Numbered from the stretch's first letter, positions 1 to 8,040 are shown. The stretch: DNA of 54,960 bases from Verrucomicrobiaceae bacterium (GCA_947466075.1 CANIBP010000046.1:1-54960), one strand, 5' to 3'. Numbers and translations: made by a program. The notes: generated from the sequence alone by a model not told the origin.

Positions 1-248
1 AGACGGCTCATCAGATCCACCTTGCGGCCCATGATCGGCTCCAGGTCCTCCCCCCAGCCAAAGAACTCCCAGCCCGGCACCCGATCCGGTGCAAACTCCA
101 CCAGCACATCCACATCACTCGTCTGTGGATTGAAGTCATCCCGCACCACACTGCCGAAGAGGCTCATCTTCCGGATGCCCCGCTCACGGCAAAACGCCGC
201 GATCTTCTCGCGGTCGATCTTGATCGGCAGTTCCTCCAGCGTCTTCAT
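1..248 (-). CDS. nucleotidyltransferase (MNT-type) protein, 3' end beyond window
   Basis: The minus strand reads an open frame from an ATG at 248 to the window edge, giving about 82 residues starting MKTLEELPIKIDREKI. It carries the minimal nucleotidyltransferase signature: GSVVRDD followed by SDVDVLVEF, with the paired aspartates that bind metal, and then GRKVDLMSRL. Proteins of this family of around 100 residues are usually encoded beside a HEPN-domain protein, where the nucleotidyltransferase acts as an antitoxin that modifies the HEPN toxin. Any partner would lie outside the window, so a toxin-antitoxin role is inference. The C-terminus is missing only because the window ends. Confidence 0.8.
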   Translation of the reverse strand, partial: MKTLEELPIKIDREKIAAFCRERGIRKMSLFGSVVRDDFNPQTSDVDVLVEFAPDRVPGWEFFGWGEDLEPIMGRKVDLMSR

Positions 249-409
249 GGTCTGGAGAATAAGCGCTGGCAGCCCTGTCTCGCAGAGCCTCGGCTCTCCT
301 GTCTGTCGGGTATTGGCGGCGGCGCTGGGAATCGACGGGCAAGCTGCGTAGCCGCGAAGCGAATGCCCATCGTTCTGCCGGAGATCACGGCGCTGCGGCA
401 GAGAGGAGC

Positions 410-488
410 GCGGTCACTCCTGACCGCAGCTTGGAACAGCGGACAAAGTGTCCGCGCTACCTTCCAATCCACCGGCTGGCAGCCGGTG
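410..488. repeat. three consecutive perfect hairpins (REP-like intergenic element)
   Basis: Within the gene-free stretch 249-557 there are three perfect inverted repeats in a row. The first is GCGGTCA at 410-416 with TGACCGC at 421-427. The second is GCGGACA at 439-445 with TGTCCGC at 449-455. The third is CACCGGCT at 470-477 with AGCCGGTG at 481-488. Loops are only 3-4 bases. The element lies downstream of the S53 protease and upstream of the nucleotidyltransferase, both on the minus strand. It lacks a T-run, so it is more like a dispersed palindromic element than a classical terminator, although it could slow or end transcription. I see no convincing gene in 249-557. Confidence 0.7.
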
Positions 489-557
489 CACGAATTTGGC
501 GCATGATACCTCACGCGCCACAGTGGCAGCGCGGGAGCCACCGCGCAGCGCGTTCGG

Positions 558-1781
558 TCACTTCGTGGCCGACAAGGCAGGCAGTAGCGCCGGGGCGTTG
601 GGGCTGCCGAGGCCGGTCACCAGATCGTAGCCGGGGTTGCAGAAGAAGCCGCCGTTGGAGCCGGAGATGATGTCGAAGAAGTCGGCATAGGCGATGGTGG
701 CGGTGGTATAGAGCGCGTTGTTGGCGTTGCTGAGCGAGGTGCTGCGGGTGGCATTGACCAGCGCCTGCGCGGCGGCCCACTGCGGGGCACCAGCACTGGT
801 GCCGCCGACGGTGATCCAGCCGGTGGAGCCGTTGTAATTTGTGATGTAAACGGGGAACCCGGTGTTGGGATCGGCGTCATAGCTGACATCCGGCACGCTG
901 CGGTTGGCGGCGGAGGTCCAGTTGTTCTGCCAGGTGGGTTTTTTGTAATACGCGCTGACGCCGCCACCGCTGCCGGACCAGCCGGTTTCGGTGATGGCCG
1001 TGCCAGTGGAGTCAAGCTGCAGTGTGGTGCCGCCCACGGCGACCACGTAAGGCGATGCGGCCGGCCAGATGACGCCCGCACCACTGTCGCCGGAGGAGGC
1101 AAAGAAGGTGACGCCGGTCTTGTTGAAATGAGAGTCGTAGCTGGCCTCGGTGGAGAACTCGGCGGCCCCCCAGCTCATGGAGACCTGCTTGGCACCGAGT
1201 GTTTTCACGGCGTAGTCCACGGCACCGAGGAGGTTGGAAATGCTGGTCGATTTGGCGACGACGACGACGATTCTGGCACCAGGGGCAATGGCGTGCGCCC
1301 ATTGTACATCAAGGCTGGTTTCCAGCGCCCAACCGCTGTTGGCGGCAGGCTTGCCCTGGGGGTAGTAAACCGCCAACGTGGCCTGCGGCAGACCGAAGGC
1401 GGTGCAGAAGGTGCTCAAGTCACTGGCGAGGGAGGGACTGCCATAGGCATCGACGATGGCGATGGTTTGACCCGCGCCGTTGCCGGTGATCTTGTCGAAG
1501 CCGTAAGCATGGCGGACTTGGACGGGCTTGTAGCCGCTGGGGCTGGTGGCCAACTGCGGTGCGACGCCCGTCTTGCCCCTGGCCCAGAGCGGTGCACGCG
1601 CATGGATGCGCTCAATCTCCGGCACGTTCGAACTGACACGCTCGGGCGGTCCTTCATCCTGCTCGACCCGATGATTTTCCGACTTTTCCGACCGGCCTTG
1701 GGCGTGCAGTCCCGACGGGGAAACAGCAAGACCGGCAAGGAGGATGAAAAGCGGCGAGAGGAAGCGGAATTTAAGGCTCAT
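558..1781 (-). CDS. secreted S53 family (sedolisin) serine-carboxyl peptidase
   Basis: This 407-residue protein is an exported endopeptidase of the sedolisin family. The catalytic elements are all visible: Glu154 and Asp158 in ETSLDVQWAH, the oxyanion-hole Asp232 in FFASSGDSGA, and the nucleophile Ser329 in GGTSAGAP. The calcium-site region FFDI...NPGYDLVTGLGSP lies near the C-terminus. I start it at the ATG at 1781, because residues 1-28 then form a clean signal peptide (MSLKFRFLSPLFILLAGLAV then SPSGLHAQ). An upstream ATG at 1862 would put 27 non-hydrophobic residues in front. Sedolisins normally carry a propeptide of about 180 residues; here only about 60 residues separate the signal from the catalytic core. 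It stands alone on its strand. It could be a substrate of the type II system further along (inference). Confidence 0.92.
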   Translation of the reverse strand: MSLKFRFLSPLFILLAGLAVSPSGLHAQGRSEKSENHRVEQDEGPPERVSSNVPEIERIHARAPLWARGKTGVAPQLATSPSGYKPVQVRHAYGFDKITGNGAGQTIAIVDAYGSPSLASDLSTFCTAFGLPQATLAVYYPQGKPAANSGWALETSLDVQWAHAIAPGARIVVVVAKSTSISNLLGAVDYAVKTLGAKQVSMSWGAAEFSTEASYDSHFNKTGVTFFASSGDSGAGVIWPAASPYVVAVGGTTLQLDSTGTAITETGWSGSGGGVSAYYKKPTWQNNWTSAANRSVPDVSYDADPNTGFPVYITNYNGSTGWITVGGTSAGAPQWAAAQALVNATRSTSLSNANNALYTTATIAYADFFDIISGSNGGFFCNPGYDLVTGLGSPNAPALLPALSATK

Positions 1782-1915
1782 ATAAAACTGTAATTCAATT
1801 TGGCATTGACTGTCAATGCTAAAGTGCCGGGCACCGCAGTTGTGACGCGGGTGCAACTGCAAGCAGCAACGACGGCGGCAGTGGTCCGCAAGGCCCGCCG
1901 GGGGAGGTGACCAAC

Positions 1916-2065
1916 ATGCAGCTCAAAAGCGCGATCAATGGCACCAGTAACAACAGCAATGCGGTGAACACGCTGGTCATGACGGTGAGCGATCCACCCA
2001 CCGTGGGTGAGATGCAAGCCATCGCCAGCAAAGTCGATGAACTGATTCTGGCGCTGCGGAGGTAG
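1916..2065 (+). CDS. small ORF or 3' remnant of a collagen-like protein gene
   Basis: An ATG at 1916 is preceded by a good ribosome-binding sequence (GGGAGGTGA at 1902-1910) and opens a 49-residue frame ending in TAG at 2063. The product ends AIASKVDELILALRR, an amphipathic helix. The same frame is open upstream to a TAA near 1820 and there encodes SGPQGPPGEVTN, a collagen-like Gly-X-Y tail. This may therefore be the surviving 3' end of a larger collagen-like surface or phage-like protein rather than an independent small gene. No function can be assigned. Confidence 0.4.
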   Translation: MQLKSAINGTSNNSNAVNTLVMTVSDPPTVGEMQAIASKVDELILALRR

Positions 2066-2087
2066 GGCGCGTTGTCCTCAACGCGCC
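2066..2087. other. perfect hairpin directly after the small ORF
   Basis: GGCGCGTT at 2066-2073 pairs perfectly with AACGCGCC at 2080-2087 around a 6-base loop, starting at the base after the stop codon at 2063-2065. There is no U-tract, so it is an mRNA-end stabiliser or weak terminator rather than a standard intrinsic terminator. Confidence 0.5.
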
Positions 2088-2149
2088 GTCATGAAACCGG
2101 CGGTGACTCGACGCTGGCGCGGTGGCAGGATTGGGTTTAACAAAGGCCG

Positions 2150-3871
2150 ATGACCGTCGCTTCTGCTACCTCGCTGCTGGCTCGTGCGCATGGACGCATG
2201 CTGATGCACAAACTGCGCTTTGGGTTGCGGGAAAACCGGCTGCTGAGCTTCACGGTGGCGGCATTCCTGTTGCTGTATGGCATGGCGGCGTATCTACTGG
2301 TGGCACGTGGGCTGGAGTTCATCGTGAAGGTGCCGCTGATCGGGCCGGTGCTGACGGAGCGGTTGGTGTTTCTGCTATTTTTCTTCTTCTTTGTGATGCT
2401 GATCATCTCGAACGCCACGATCACGGGCATGGGTTTGTTCCGACGGAAGGAGATGGAATGGCAGATCGCGCTACCGCTGCCGCCACGCAGTCTGGTGCTG
2501 TGGAAGACGCTGGAAGGCATGCTGCTGGCTAGCTGGGGCCTGCTGCTGCTCAGTGCTCCTATCCTGCTGGCGCTGGGACGTGTGTATGAGGCGGATGCGG
2601 GCTTCATGCTGGCGGTGGTGCCTGCCTTGCTGGAGCTGGTGATGATTGCGGCGAATGTTTCGACCTGGCTGCTGATCGCGCTAGTGCGCGGGGCGCGGCG
2701 CTGGATGTGGAAGCCGGTGGTAGTGGTTGCGGCGCTGGTGCTGATCAAAGCGCTGCCGACATGGCATGTGAACTACGAGACACTGAACTCCGGTGACCTC
2801 AGTGCGAGCTTGAATCAAATCATGCGCCACACCGAGATCTGTATGCATCCGCTGCTGCCAAGCTCCTGGGTAGCGGAGACGATCCAGGCCGCCGGGCGCG
2901 GCATGCGAGAACGTGCGTTGTTTTTCAATCTCGTGCTGCTCTCCAATGCGCTGTTGAGCATCGTGATCACGATACGCATCGCGGGGGTGCATTTCACGCC
3001 CGCTTGGAACCGCATCATGAGCGCAGCACCAGGCACTGGCAAAGCGGTGCAGAATCCGACGTTTTGCGCTCAGCCGGGACGTGCGGCCACTTGGCTGCGG
3101 CGGATGCTGTCGCTAGATCGTGCCTCATTCGCGCTGCTGGTAAAGGAGGTGCGTACCTTTGTGCGCGAACCGGTGCAGTGGGGGCAGACGGCGCTCATCT
3201 TTGGCCTACTGCTGATGTATTCGATGAACCTGCGAAAGCTGGGCTACGACCTGCAAAGCCCGTTCTGGACCACGGTAGTGAGTCACCTTAACCTGCTGGT
3301 CTGTTGCCTGGCGCTGTCCACGCTGACGACGCGCTTCATTTATCCGCAGTTCAGTCTGGAAGGATGGCGGATGTGGATTCTGGGCCTTTCGCCGGTGCCG
3401 CTGCATCGCGTGCTGGCCTTGAAACTGCGGCTGAGTGCCAGCGTGCTCGCGCTCCTGATGCTGGCGCTCGTGGTGGTGTCGGGCTTATCGCTGGGGCTAA
3501 CAGGAAAGCGCATCCTGTTCTTTAGCGCCGCGATTTTGATGCTGAGCTATGGACTAACCTCGCTGGCACTGTCGCTCGGGGCGCTGGTGCCGAATTTCCG
3601 CGAATCAAACCCCGCACGCATCGTCTCTGGCTTCGGCGGCACCGTTTGCCTGATTGCCAGCTTCGTGTACATCGTTTGCGGGATGACGGTTCTGGTGTTG
3701 CCGTCTTTGCAGCACCTCAAGCAGGACGCCCCTGCCCCGCTCGGGTATGACTGGCGAATCGAACTAGTCAGCCTCGGTGGGCTGGGTGTGCTGACCGTGG
3801 TTTTTGGAGGCATTCCGTATTTTTTTGCCAAGAAGCGGACGAAAAGTCTGGAATATTTAAGACATCTGTAG
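2150..3871 (+). CDS. ABC-exporter-like multi-pass membrane permease
   Basis: This 573-residue protein has about twelve hydrophobic segments, for example SFTVAAFLLLYGMAAYLLVA, LVFLLFFFFFVMLIISN, and near the C-terminus GGTVCLIASFVYIVCGMTVL. They alternate with short basic loops such as FRRKEMEW and RKLGY. The layout and length resemble the large ABC-2-like exporter permeases that come as one double-length chain. No ATP-binding subunit is encoded beside it, so the partner ATPase must be elsewhere. The ATG at 2150 is the first in frame. Two tail-anchored genes follow at 35- and 26-bp gaps and probably share its transcript, which ends at the terminator at 5023-5052. The substrate is unknown. Confidence 0.65.
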   Translation: MTVASATSLLARAHGRMLMHKLRFGLRENRLLSFTVAAFLLLYGMAAYLLVARGLEFIVKVPLIGPVLTERLVFLLFFFFFVMLIISNATITGMGLFRRKEMEWQIALPLPPRSLVLWKTLEGMLLASWGLLLLSAPILLALGRVYEADAGFMLAVVPALLELVMIAANVSTWLLIALVRGARRWMWKPVVVVAALVLIKALPTWHVNYETLNSGDLSASLNQIMRHTEICMHPLLPSSWVAETIQAAGRGMRERALFFNLVLLSNALLSIVITIRIAGVHFTPAWNRIMSAAPGTGKAVQNPTFCAQPGRAATWLRRMLSLDRASFALLVKEVRTFVREPVQWGQTALIFGLLLMYSMNLRKLGYDLQSPFWTTVVSHLNLLVCCLALSTLTTRFIYPQFSLEGWRMWILGLSPVPLHRVLALKLRLSASVLALLMLALVVVSGLSLGLTGKRILFFSAAILMLSYGLTSLALSLGALVPNFRESNPARIVSGFGGTVCLIASFVYIVCGMTVLVLPSLQHLKQDAPAPLGYDWRIELVSLGGLGVLTVVFGGIPYFFAKKRTKSLEYLRHL

Positions 3872-3905
3872 TATTTCCGTGCTGTAAATAATTTCCAGCA
3901 CTCCA

Positions 3906-4589
3906 ATGATCACTCGCAAAGCACTCGCTCCTGCCACTTCGCCCGGTCACATCGACGATAATTTACTCGTCTTCGAAGATGCCCCAGAATTCATGGACGC
4001 ACACGCCGCTGGAGGTTCGCTCGAGAACGTCGATCTCAAGGTCAAGGCCGCCCAGGAACAACTGCTGCAACTCCGTCTTCAGCAGGAAGAGATCGAGCGC
4101 CAGAAGCAGCATCTAGAAGGCCTGCGCATCAAGCAGGAGCGCTTTGTGGCCGGAAAACGCGACCTCCTCGAAAAAATCGGCCGCTCCGCCGGTCATGTCG
4201 AACGTGAGGTTTATGATGTACAGAAGCGCGTCGAGGAATTGACCGTCACCCACGATGAATTCCGTCGTCACTTAGAAATCTTGAAGTCACTGCAGCCGGA
4301 GAAATGGCACCGCACCCAGGTGAATGAGGAACTCGATAATGCCCTGGCAGCTATCGAGGAGGCGGAAAACGATTTCGCCAAAGGCATTCGCCGTCTCCAT
4401 GCCATGGGACCGATGGAATCCAACGCCACTGGGCCAATCAGCCTAGAAGATGCCGATGCGCCGGTGTTGTCATCCTTCACCGGCAACTCCGACGACATCA
4501 CTGCTTGGCTGCGTCGTGGCTTTGCCTTCACCCTGCCACTGATGGCCACGGTGCTCGTCGCCATCGTCCTTATTCGCCTGATGTTCTAA
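3906..4589 (+). CDS. tail-anchored coiled-coil protein of unknown function
   Basis: The 227-residue product has a long charged coiled coil from about residue 40 to 165, rich in Q, E, K and L heptads (for example EEIERQKQHLEGLRIKQER). It ends with a single membrane helix (FAFTLPLMATVLVAIVLIRL) at the extreme C-terminus. With no signal peptide, the coiled coil should lie in the cytoplasm and be tethered by its tail. I do not recognise a family. It follows the permease gene by 35 bp and precedes another tail-anchored gene by 26 bp, so the three may act together. Confidence 0.65.
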   Translation: MITRKALAPATSPGHIDDNLLVFEDAPEFMDAHAAGGSLENVDLKVKAAQEQLLQLRLQQEEIERQKQHLEGLRIKQERFVAGKRDLLEKIGRSAGHVEREVYDVQKRVEELTVTHDEFRRHLEILKSLQPEKWHRTQVNEELDNALAAIEEAENDFAKGIRRLHAMGPMESNATGPISLEDADAPVLSSFTGNSDDITAWLRRGFAFTLPLMATVLVAIVLIRLMF

Positions 4590-4615
4590 TTCTCAACCGC
4601 TAACTACCTACGCAT

Positions 4616-4996
4616 ATGGCTCTGTTCTCTGGCAATCGCAAAGTCCGCTCCCGCCGTCCGAAAACCGCGCAGGAATTGAAGCAGGAACCGTCTCCGCAGC
4701 GCAAATCGCATCAGCTTGCGAAGCGTGCCGACGAAGTGAGCAGCGAAATTCACCGATTGGAGTGTTACATCACCGCCGCACCGCGTTTGCAACGTCAGCA
4801 GCGACTGGCGAACGTGAATATCGTGCCACCGATGGAATTGTCCTCGCCCAAGCCGCGTCATCGTCGTGTGCCAATCGCCCAGCAGCGCGCTCGTCGCGGT
4901 GAGAGTCTGCGGTTGTTCGCCGAGGGCGTCTTCGTCATTGGCACGATTGCGGCCGTGGTCGGCTGGCTAAACCAGTGGTTCCACTTCTGGCACTAA
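4616..4996 (+). CDS. small basic tail-anchored protein of unknown function
   Basis: This 126-residue protein is strongly basic in its first 100 residues (NRKVRSRRPKTAQELKQEP, later SPKPRHRRVPIAQQRARRG). It ends in one hydrophobic segment, FAEGVFVIGTIAAVVGWLNQ, close to the C-terminus, like its upstream neighbour. The basic part could bind acidic lipid, nucleic acid or the acidic stretches of the preceding coiled-coil protein, but this is speculation. It is the last gene before the bidirectional terminator. No family recognised. Confidence 0.6.
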   Translation: MALFSGNRKVRSRRPKTAQELKQEPSPQRKSHQLAKRADEVSSEIHRLECYITAAPRLQRQQRLANVNIVPPMELSSPKPRHRRVPIAQQRARRGESLRLFAEGVFVIGTIAAVVGWLNQWFHFWH

Positions 4997-5022
4997 GCCA
5001 GCCAGCAGATTTCCAAGCATCA

Positions 5023-5052
5023 AAAAAGCCGAACCACGAGGTTCGGCTTTTT
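5023..5052. terminator. bidirectional intrinsic terminator between convergent genes
   Basis: A 13-bp perfect stem, AAAAAGCCGAACC at 5023-5035 and GGTTCGGCTTTTT at 5040-5052, encloses a 4-base ACGA loop. A-rich and T-rich flanks make it functional in both directions. It separates the plus-strand gene ending at 4996 from sucD, which ends at 5079 on the minus strand. Confidence 0.95.
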
Positions 5053-5078
5053 CTTTGAAGAGAATGCTCAGACGCAAA

Positions 5079-5987
5079 TCACGCCTTGCCCCAGCGCTTG
5101 AGCAGCGTGGTCGCCATATCGGCAGGAGAATCAGAAACGGCAATGCCGCACTCGGCCAGAATGCGCTTCTTCGCCGCAGCGGTGTCATCGGCGCCGCCAA
5201 TGATCGCACCAGCGTGGCCCATGCGGCGTCCGGGAGGCGCGGTGGCACCGGCGATGAAGGCGGCGATCGGCTTCTTGCAGTTGTCTTTGGCCCAAAGGCC
5301 GGCTTCGACTTCAGCCGTGCCGCCGATCTCACCGATCATGATGATCGCTTCGGTCTCGAGGTCATCGTTGAACATTTTGAGCACGTCGAGATGATTGGTG
5401 CCATTTACCGGGTCACCGCCGATGCCAACACAGGTGCTCTGGCCGTAGCCACGGGTCGTGAGCTGCCACACGGCTTCATACGTGAGGGTGCCGGAACGGC
5501 TGACGACGCCGACGTTGCCGCGCTTGTGGATGTAACCCGGAGCGATACCAATACGGCATCCGCCGTGAGATTTGTCGCCACGTCCTGGTGTTACTAAACC
5601 AGGGCAGTTTGGGCCAATGAGGCGGGTCTTGCTGCCCTTCATGGCTGCTTTGACACGAATCATGTCATTGATCGGAATGCCTTCGGTGATGGCGACGACA
5701 AGCGCGAGTCCGGCATCCACACCTTCAAGAATCGCATCCGCAGCGAACGGTGGAGGCACAAAGATCACGCTAACGGTCGCCCCGGTTTCACGGGCAGCTT
5801 CGGCCACGGTGTCAAACACCGGCACCTTCTTGCCGCTGTGCTCAAAGACCTGTCCGCCTTTGCCTGGCGTCACTCCAGCAACAAGCTGCGTGCCGTAGTC
5901 GATAGAAGCCTTGGCATGACGCGAACCGAAATCGCCGGTGATGCCTTGAACAAGAATGCGGGTGTCGGTTTCAACAAGAATGGCCAT
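5079..5987 (-). CDS. sucD: succinyl-CoA ligase (ADP/GDP-forming) subunit alpha
   Basis: The 302-residue protein is the alpha subunit of succinyl-CoA synthetase, which in the TCA cycle converts succinyl-CoA and NDP to succinate and NTP through a phosphohistidine. Hallmarks are the N-terminal CoA-binding Rossmann part (LVQGITGDFGSRHA), GPNCPGLVTPG, VSRSGTLTYEA, and the active-site histidine His258 in RRMGHAGAIIGG. It is slightly longer than the usual ~290 residues because of about six extra residues (RGDKSHG, residues 136-142) in the loop after the TPG motif. The beta-subunit gene sucC, usually directly upstream, is not in the window; the upstream neighbour is dgkA. Cytoplasmic. Confidence 0.97.
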   Translation of the reverse strand: MAILVETDTRILVQGITGDFGSRHAKASIDYGTQLVAGVTPGKGGQVFEHSGKKVPVFDTVAEAARETGATVSVIFVPPPFAADAILEGVDAGLALVVAITEGIPINDMIRVKAAMKGSKTRLIGPNCPGLVTPGRGDKSHGGCRIGIAPGYIHKRGNVGVVSRSGTLTYEAVWQLTTRGYGQSTCVGIGGDPVNGTNHLDVLKMFNDDLETEAIIMIGEIGGTAEVEAGLWAKDNCKKPIAAFIAGATAPPGRRMGHAGAIIGGADDTAAAKKRILAECGIAVSDSPADMATTLLKRWGKA

Positions 5988-6074
5988 CGGAGTGATTCGG
6001 TGAGGTTTGGGGGCTAGGAAAGCCGCGCATCATAGAAGTCTGCCCCGCTCCGTCAAGGAAGCGGCAGAACATTC

Positions 6075-6443
6075 TCAAAGAAGCCGCCACAGCTTCGGCA
6101 GAAAGATGAGGAGCCCGACACACAACGCAGCCAGCGCAGCCACTAACACTGCCGCCGCAGCGGCATCCTTCACCCGGCGAATCGCCTCTTCCCGTTCCTG
6201 AGTGACGCGATCCGCCAGCACTTCGAGCGCCGTGTTCAGCAACTCTGCCGTAATCACCATTCCCGCCGCTAGAAGAATGACACACCACTCCCACACTGCA
6301 ATTTTCAGCCACAGGCCAAAAATCACCACCAACACAGTGGCAATCACATGGACCTGAAGATTGCGCTGTGTTTTGAGCGCCCACAACAAACCTGCCACCG
6401 CAGGGCCAAAGCTGCGAAGCACTGAAGCGAGCCAGCGAAACAT
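6075..6443 (-). CDS. dgkA: diacylglycerol/undecaprenol kinase
   Basis: This 122-residue integral membrane kinase phosphorylates a lipid alcohol (diacylglycerol or undecaprenol) with ATP and so recycles lipid for the envelope. The diagnostic motif AELLNTALEVLAD (about residues 66-78) contains the conserved Glu67, Asn70, Glu74 and Asp78 that form the active site and metal ligands, followed by KDAAAAAVL. Three hydrophobic helices fit the family. Length is typical. The gene lies 15 bp downstream of the secreted-protein gene and 87 bp upstream of sucD. Whether the substrate is diacylglycerol or undecaprenol cannot be told from the sequence. Confidence 0.93.
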   Translation of the reverse strand: MFRWLASVLRSFGPAVAGLLWALKTQRNLQVHVIATVLVVIFGLWLKIAVWEWCVILLAAGMVITAELLNTALEVLADRVTQEREEAIRRVKDAAAAAVLVAALAALCVGLLIFLPKLWRLL

Positions 6444-6458
6444 GCGCGAATGATGCGG

Positions 6459-7553
6459 CTACTGGATGCCGATGGTTTTTTCGACCGGGGCAGTCGGTTC
6501 TGGTTCCGAGACATTTTTCACGATCTCGCGGAAATCCTTCAGCCATGTTGCAGCGTCAGGATGATTCGGGTTGCCCTGAATGATTTTGAGCATTTCCGCC
6601 AATGCAGTAACAGCATTGACGTTGTTGGCCACGAGGTAGTTGTTCTTTTCCCATAGCATGCGTGGTCCCTCCTCTTTGTAGTAGAGGTTAAATTCCGTCT
6701 CGCTCATGATGGCTTTGCGCATTGCCACCTCGGCATTGATGCGCATGTCCCACTGCGCAGGCAACTCTGTCGGTTTCTCTGCAAGGTAGTAGGGTAGAAT
6801 GACCTTGGAGTAAATGCCGCCCACATCCAGCGGGCGGTACTCCCATTCCTTGCGTGCCAAGTGATCGTCGAGCAAGTAGGCACTAGCGAATTCAGAACCA
6901 CTGACGGACTGACGCAATGTTCCAGTAATATCACCGCCAAGTCCGCCGCCACCACCACCACCGCCCTTGCGGTTACCACCTTTAGGGCCGGAGTCTTTAG
7001 CTTCCACCGCACCGGAAGCCGTGTGTTTGGTCGCTCCTTGCACTGCAGTGATCGCCTTGCCAAGGAATGTCTGCAATGAGGTCACTAACGGTCCCATTTT
7101 TTGCGAATCTTTGATATCCTGCGCCTGAATCGACAGCACCAAAAACTCCAGTTGCAGTAGCAATGCTTTTTTGAAGTCATCATCTTTCAACCGCGCCTCA
7201 TTGCGATCACGCCAATCCATGAAATCAGACTGCTTCAGGTTCTTGCGCTCAAAATGCTCGAGTTTGTAGCAGTCCAAGTAGAGCGCCAACGCAGCAGTAT
7301 CACTAGCCAGTGCTTCACGAAATTTGGTCAAAGCTGCAGCAAAGATTGAACCGCGCCCTTGGCCGATTTGCGTCTCCACTTTCTCCAGTTCCTTGAGAAT
7401 GTGCGCTGTTTGCGCTGGAGTCAGAAGAACCTGCCCAATCGCTGGCGCAGTGTCAGCTGGAGCAGGAGCAGGAGCAGGAGCAGGTGTTTGCGCATTGGCA
7501 GGATTTACCAGCAGTAGCGCGGCCAGCAGAGGCAGGATTTGGGTCAATTTCAT
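6459..7553 (-). CDS. secreted protein of unknown function
   Basis: The ATG at 7553 gives 364 residues opening with a clean signal peptide, MKLTQILPLLAALLLVNPAN then AQ. An ATG 18 bp upstream is less likely. The mature protein begins with a Pro-Ala repeat (encoded by a GGAGCA tandem repeat on the plus strand), then a helical domain of about 150 residues. A Gly/Lys-rich hinge with eight consecutive glycines follows, and then a second helical domain containing MRINAEVAMRKAIMSETEFN. No catalytic motif is recognised. It precedes dgkA by 15 bp and probably shares its transcript. I take it to be a lineage-specific periplasmic protein. Confidence 0.7.
   Translation of the reverse strand: MKLTQILPLLAALLLVNPANAQTPAPAPAPAPADTAPAIGQVLLTPAQTAHILKELEKVETQIGQGRGSIFAAALTKFREALASDTAALALYLDCYKLEHFERKNLKQSDFMDWRDRNEARLKDDDFKKALLLQLEFLVLSIQAQDIKDSQKMGPLVTSLQTFLGKAITAVQGATKHTASGAVEAKDSGPKGGNRKGGGGGGGGLGGDITGTLRQSVSGSEFASAYLLDDHLARKEWEYRPLDVGGIYSKVILPYYLAEKPTELPAQWDMRINAEVAMRKAIMSETEFNLYYKEEGPRMLWEKNNYLVANNVNAVTALAEMLKIIQGNPNHPDAATWLKDFREIVKNVSEPEPTAPVEKTIGIQ
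7459..7482. repeat. 4 x 6-bp tandem repeat inside the secreted-protein gene
   Basis: GGAGCA is repeated four times exactly on the plus strand. On the coding strand it gives an alternating Pro-Ala run right after the signal peptide. Such hexamer repeats can expand or contract in frame without disrupting the gene. Confidence 0.85.
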
Positions 7554-7697
7554 GGTTGTGGCAATAAACACGGCAAAACGCAGACGAAAGCATGAAAAAG
7601 TCTTCCGAGACGAAAATCTTACCTCTTAACGTCTGATATTGTCGCAAACTTGGACTTGGCTGAACAAAGTCACCGGCTATTTGTCCCTACCCACCCC

Positions 7698-8009
7698 ATG
7701 ACACGCTCCATTTTTCTTTTCGCTCTCATTTCCCTCATCACGCTGCCTGTTCTAGCCGCCGACCAGACCGTTAACTATATCGCCGATATGAGTGGCATGG
7801 TCTGCGCAGGCTGCAAAGATCACGTCACCGCCTCCTTTACCAAGCTCGATGGAGTCTCCAACGTCGCGATCGTTGCAGGAGATAAACCGGGCACACAGAA
7901 AGTCACCGTCACTTCAAGTTCACCTACCCTAACCAAGGAACAAGCCGTCGCAACCCTCGGCACTTCTGCCTCCACCTACATCGTGCATGCGTGGAAGAAG
8001 TCTGAGTAA
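7698..8009 (+). CDS. periplasmic heavy-metal-associated (HMA/MerP-like) domain protein
   Basis: Starting at the ATG at 7698, the 103-residue product has a signal peptide (MTRSIFLFALISLITLPVLA, residues 1-20). One small ferredoxin-like domain follows, with the metal-binding pair Cys36 and Cys39 in SGMVCAGCKDHV. That is the HMA pattern of MerP and CopZ, where two thiols bind a soft metal ion such as Cu(I) or Hg(II). The start at 7650 would add 16 residues before the signal peptide and is rejected. It is divergent from the minus-strand secreted-protein gene, with 144 bp between them. No mer or cop genes are adjacent, so the metal and role are open. Confidence 0.8.
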   Translation: MTRSIFLFALISLITLPVLAADQTVNYIADMSGMVCAGCKDHVTASFTKLDGVSNVAIVAGDKPGTQKVTVTSSSPTLTKEQAVATLGTSASTYIVHAWKKSE

Positions 8010-8019
8010 CCTCGCTTCG

Positions 8020-8040
8020 CAGGCAAAATCAGCTTGCCTG
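8020..8040. terminator. possible weak terminator hairpin after the HMA gene
   Basis: CAGGCAA at 8020-8026 pairs with TTGCCTG at 8034-8040, beginning 11 bases after the end of the HMA gene. There is no T-run after it, so termination would need help; it may simply protect the mRNA end. Confidence 0.4.
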
